Positions 5,866-8,576 of a stretch of DNA of 8,576 nucleotides are shown piece by piece. The stretch is from an uncultured Salinimicrobium sp. (lineage in GTDB: Bacteria; Bacteroidota; Bacteroidia; Flavobacteriales; Flavobacteriaceae), in NCBI GenBank assembly GCA_946887025.1, contig CAMPJY010000116.1, forward strand, positions 1-8,576, in the 5' to 3' direction. The notes below the pieces were generated by a model, which saw only the letters and a list, made by a program, of their open reading frames with translations, ran no database searches and was not told the DNA's origin. The position numbers and the translations under genes were made by a program. Every line of letters begins with the position of its first letter. Position 1 is the first letter of the stretch.

Positions 5866-6768
5866 ATGGCTAGATTTCAAACCTGGGTAAGTGCTGCCCG
5901 TTTGCGTACCCTTCCACTTTCAGTTTCAGGAATATTGGTAGGGTCAGCCATTGCGGCGAACCAGGGGCATTTCAGCCCTGCTATTTTCAGCCTGGCCCTG
6001 GCTACGACCCTGGGTCTGCAGATTCTTTCCAACTTCGCCAACGATTACGGGGATTTCGTCAAAGGGACCGATAATGAAGACAGGATTGGACCCCAACGAA
6101 CCATGCAAAGCGGCCTGATCACCCGGAGTGAGATGTACAACGGGATGGTGGTTACCGCCATCGTTACCTTTATGTTTGCGGTAGGGCTTATTTTCCTTGC
6201 CTTCGGGAGTGATGATTTCTTCTATGTGCTGGTGTTTCTGCTGTTGGGATTAGCCGCCATTGTAGCCGCCATAAAGTACACCATTGGCGATTCGGCCTAT
6301 GGATACAGAGGTCTTGGCGATGTTTTTGTCTTTATATTTTTCGGGATCGTGGGGGTGTACGGTTGTTATTTCCTCTATTCCCAGACCTGGGACCTGCGAG
6401 TGTTCTTACCTGCTTTCGCCATAGGGGTTCTAAGTGCGGGAGTCTTGAACCTGAACAATATGAGGGACCGGTTATCGGATGAAAAGGCGGGAAAAAATAC
6501 CCTGGTGGTAAAACTGGGGGGCGAAAGGGCGAAGCAGTATCACTATACGCTGATCCTGCTGGCATTTACCTTTATGATCCTGTATTCTGCCCTTAGCTTT
6601 AAAGGGATCGAAGATATCATGTATATTATTGCTTTTGTCCCGCTTTTACTGCACCTGAGAAGGGTCATGGAGAATGAGCAGCCGGCTTTGCTGGACCCGG
6701 AACTGAAGAAACTTTCCCTGAGCACCTTCCTTCTGGCGATATTGTTCAGTCTCGGGCAATTTTTTTAA
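5866..6768 (+). CDS. menA: 1,4-dihydroxy-2-naphthoate polyprenyltransferase
   Basis: MenA joins a polyprenyl chain to 1,4-dihydroxy-2-naphthoate with loss of CO2, giving demethylmenaquinone in the inner membrane. This 300-residue protein is a UbiA-family integral membrane enzyme with about eight to nine hydrophobic segments (for example about 36-55, 94-113, 118-138, 151-171, 180-196, 225-244 and 284-299). Both catalytic Asp-rich loops are intact: NFANDYGDF (56-64), which binds the Mg-diphosphate, and NNMRDRLSDEKAGKNTL (197-213), the MenA-type second motif. IGPQRTMQSGLIT (74-86) is also characteristic. The start is the ATG at 5866, 2 nt after holA, and menC lies two genes downstream, which supports the menaquinone assignment over other UbiA enzymes. 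Confidence 0.95.
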   Translation: MARFQTWVSAARLRTLPLSVSGILVGSAIAANQGHFSPAIFSLALATTLGLQILSNFANDYGDFVKGTDNEDRIGPQRTMQSGLITRSEMYNGMVVTAIVTFMFAVGLIFLAFGSDDFFYVLVFLLLGLAAIVAAIKYTIGDSAYGYRGLGDVFVFIFFGIVGVYGCYFLYSQTWDLRVFLPAFAIGVLSAGVLNLNNMRDRLSDEKAGKNTLVVKLGGERAKQYHYTLILLAFTFMILYSALSFKGIEDIMYIIAFVPLLLHLRRVMENEQPALLDPELKKLSLSTFLLAILFSLGQFF

Positions 6769-6799
6769 ATTGGGATTTGAAACCGACAAAACCAACACC

Positions 6800-7480
6800 A
6801 TGAAAATTACCCATTACGCCCACAATACCTTCGGAATTGAGATAAATGGCATTCACCTGCTGGTCGACCCCTTCATCACCGGGAATGAAAAAATAAAAGA
6901 CCGATTTGATATCATGGATATTAAGGCCGATTATATTCTTCTGACCCATGCCCATAACGATCATACCCTGGATGCCGAGGCGATAGCAAGAAACACGGGT
7001 GCGGTTATTGTCAGCAATTATGAAATTGCCAATCATTACGAGGAAAAGGGGCTGGAGGTACATCCCATGAACCACGGGGGCTCCTGGAGTTTTGAATTTG
7101 GGAATCTGAAATATGTGAATGCCATCCACACAAGTTCCTTTCCCGATGGCAGCTATGGAGGTCAGCCGGGAGGTTTTGTGATAGAAGGGGAACGCAAGAA
7201 TATCTATATAGCGGGAGATACTGCCCTTACGATGGACATGAAACTCATCCCTATGCGCACCAAGCTCGATCTGGCGATCCTGCCAATAGGCGACAATTTC
7301 ACCATGGGAGTCGAGGACGCCATCATAGCCAGTGATTTTCTGCAGTGTGACAAGGTGCTGGGCTGCCATTACGATACCTTTGGATATATAGAGATCGACC
7401 ATGAGGAGGCAAAACGGAAATTCTATGAGAAAGGCAAGGATCTTATGCTCCTGGAAATTGGGGAGAGCATTGAATTATGA
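6800..7480 (+). CDS. UPF0173-type metal-dependent hydrolase (metallo-beta-lactamase fold)
   Basis: I start this 226-residue protein at the ATG at 6800, giving MKITHYAHNTFGIEING, the normal UPF0173 beginning. The frame also opens at a TTG at 6770, but those ten residues look like leader. The MBL-fold metal site is complete: HAHNDH (50-55, the HxHxDH motif), H110 in AIHTSS, D140 in GDT and H190 in GCHYDTF, enough to bind two metal ions. No signal peptide is seen, so it should be cytoplasmic. Members of this family have no settled substrate. Its position 31 nt after menA and ahead of menC suggests, but does not prove, work in menaquinone metabolism. The MBL fold includes thioester hydrolases such as glyoxalase II, so a CoA thioester substrate is conceivable. 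Confidence 0.88.
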   Translation: MKITHYAHNTFGIEINGIHLLVDPFITGNEKIKDRFDIMDIKADYILLTHAHNDHTLDAEAIARNTGAVIVSNYEIANHYEEKGLEVHPMNHGGSWSFEFGNLKYVNAIHTSSFPDGSYGGQPGGFVIEGERKNIYIAGDTALTMDMKLIPMRTKLDLAILPIGDNFTMGVEDAIIASDFLQCDKVLGCHYDTFGYIEIDHEEAKRKFYEKGKDLMLLEIGESIEL

Positions 7481-7556
7481 ATACATTAATCCCCCGTTAA
7501 AGGATAACAGATTTTAACTCGCTCCTAAAGAGGCCGATGATCCCATTCAACCTTTC

Positions 7557-7585
7557 AATTTTTCAATATTTAATTTTTCAATATT
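7557..7585. repeat. Tandem AT-rich repeat, AATTTTTCAATATT x2, before menC
   Basis: The 14-nt unit occurs at 7557-7570 and 7572-7585 with a 15-nt period and ends 5 nt before the TTG start of menC. Each unit holds the palindrome AATATT. The gap 7481-7590 shows no clear terminator and no full TAnnTTTG box; TAACCTTTG (7585-7593) has one extra spacer base. The repeat may keep the translation start unstructured or be part of a promoter. Confidence 0.55.
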
Positions 7586-7590
7586 AACCT

Positions 7591-8576
7591 TTGTACGCAA
7601 ATTATCATCAGTATTTCCTGAACTTTAAGCGTCCCAGTGGAACTTCCCGAGGGGTGCTCACACAGAAAGAAACCTGGTTCCTTATCCTGGAAGAGAATGG
7701 CCGAAAAGGAATAGGGGAGTGCGGGATCCTTCGCAGTCTCAGCATCGATGACAGGCCGGATTACGAGGCCAGACTGAAATGGGTTTGTGAGAATATTCAT
7801 TTGGGCGAAAAGCAGCTATGGGAAGCGCTCAGGGAATTTCCCAGCATTCAATTCGGAGTGGAGATGGCCTTCCGCTCCCTGAGCTCTGATTCCCCCTTTT
7901 TACTATTTCCTTCTGCCTTTACTAAGGGCACTTCTGCCATTCCCATAAATGGGCTGGTATGGATGGGGGAAAAGGATTTCATGAAGCAGCAGATCCTTCA
8001 GAAGATTGACGAGGGATTCCGCTGTATTAAATTAAAGATCGGAGCCATAGATTTCGAGACGGAGCTGGAGCTGTTGAAGTATATCAGGAGTGAATTCTCT
8101 TCTTCTGAAATGGAATTGCGGGTGGATGCCAATGGTGCATTTTCAGTGAAGGAGGCCCCGGAGAAGCTAAAGCGGCTCAGCGATTTTGAACTTCACAGTA
8201 TCGAACAGCCAATAAAACAGGGCCAGGAACACGAAATGGCAGAACTATGCCGATCTACTCCTGTGCCTGTTGCCCTTGATGAGGAATTAATCGGGGTTTC
8301 TGATGTAACGAAGAAGCGGGAACTCCTACAAACCATACAACCTCAATATGTGATCTTCAAGCCGAGCCTGATTGGCGGGTTTCAGGGAACTGAGGAGTGG
8401 AGGGAGCTGGCAGAAGAATACGGAATTGGCTGGTGGATCACCAGTGCCCTGGAAAGCAATGTGGGATTGAATGCCATCGCCCAGTATACCTATACCCTTC
8501 AAAGTGGCATGCCCCAAGGTCTGGGAACCGGCGGGCTTTATACCAATAATTTTGACTCTCCCCTGCTGGTGCAGGA
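7591..8576 (+). CDS. menC: o-Succinylbenzoate synthase (enolase superfamily), 3' end cut off by window
   Basis: MenC dehydrates SHCHC to o-succinylbenzoate in menaquinone synthesis. The 328 residues present match the flavobacterial type: LNFKRPSGTSRGVLTQKE (10-27), GIGECGILRSLSIDDRPDYE (40-59), and INGLVWMGE (119-127). The barrel catalytic residues are all there: KLK (147-149) with K149 as base, metal ligands D179 (RVDANGAF), E205 (HSIEQPI) and D230 (ALDEEL), and K257 (FKPSLIGG). The C-terminal ITSALESN (283-290) and GLGTGGLYTNNF (310-321) are also present. The start must be the TTG at 7591: a TAA lies in frame at 7585-7587, and the first in-frame ATG is near residue 92, inside the domain. 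The frame is open to the window edge, so the last residues and stop lie outside. It follows the hydrolase gene by 110 nt and may be in the same transcript or have its own promoter. Confidence 0.93.
   Translation, partial: MYANYHQYFLNFKRPSGTSRGVLTQKETWFLILEENGRKGIGECGILRSLSIDDRPDYEARLKWVCENIHLGEKQLWEALREFPSIQFGVEMAFRSLSSDSPFLLFPSAFTKGTSAIPINGLVWMGEKDFMKQQILQKIDEGFRCIKLKIGAIDFETELELLKYIRSEFSSSEMELRVDANGAFSVKEAPEKLKRLSDFELHSIEQPIKQGQEHEMAELCRSTPVPVALDEELIGVSDVTKKRELLQTIQPQYVIFKPSLIGGFQGTEEWRELAEEYGIGWWITSALESNVGLNAIAQYTYTLQSGMPQGLGTGGLYTNNFDSPLLVQ

Noticed and set aside
6770..6799. A TTG start ten codons upstream for the UPF0173 hydrolase.
   Set aside because: The ATG at 6800 gives the standard family N-terminus; the upstream residues are not typical of the family.

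Overview
This window reads as a chromosomal segment from a member of the Bacteroidota, most likely the family Flavobacteriaceae. The evidence is protein content and style: lipoproteins with short leaders ending in a clear lipobox, an OmpA-type lipoprotein, a 206-residue YciO-type protein, a 334-residue DNA polymerase III delta subunit directly followed by menA, and a MenC of the flavobacterial type. Ribosome binding sites of the Shine-Dalgarno kind are largely absent, and two matches to the Bacteroidota -7 promoter box (TAnnTTTG) lie next to genes. The genus cannot be decided from the sequence. No phage, plasmid, CRISPR, tRNA or rRNA features are visible. The content is mostly core housekeeping, with accessory-looking repeats at the left end.

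Layout. Positions 1-254 carry no convincing gene. They hold a GC-rich cluster of perfect palindromes and direct repeats (32-155) that resembles REP-type elements, followed by a small AT-rich palindrome (214-232). A YciO/YrdC-family gene (255-875, +) comes next. The gap between it and the convergent gene to its right holds a nested inverted-repeat element of 127 bp (891-1017) bounded by perfect 14-bp arms. From 1075 to 4786 there are four minus-strand genes, here in transcription order: a PD-(D/E)xK nuclease-fold protein of the HsdR N-terminal type (4343-4786), a family 2 glycosyltransferase starting at GTG (3293-4300), an OmpA-domain lipoprotein (2387-3220) with its own strong intrinsic terminator (2337-2363), and a HExxH metallopeptidase-like lipoprotein (1075-2193).

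A divergent 72-bp intergenic region (4787-4858) separates this block from a plus-strand cluster: holA (DNA polymerase III delta), menA (2 bp downstream), an MBL-fold UPF0173 hydrolase (31 bp after menA), and menC, which begins at a TTG codon and runs off the right edge. menA and menC are two steps of menaquinone biosynthesis, so this part is a menaquinone locus attached to a replication gene. The hydrolase enclosed between the two men genes is the most interesting functional question, because the pathway needs a DHNA-CoA thioesterase and this protein has a hydrolase fold. That role is only a hypothesis.
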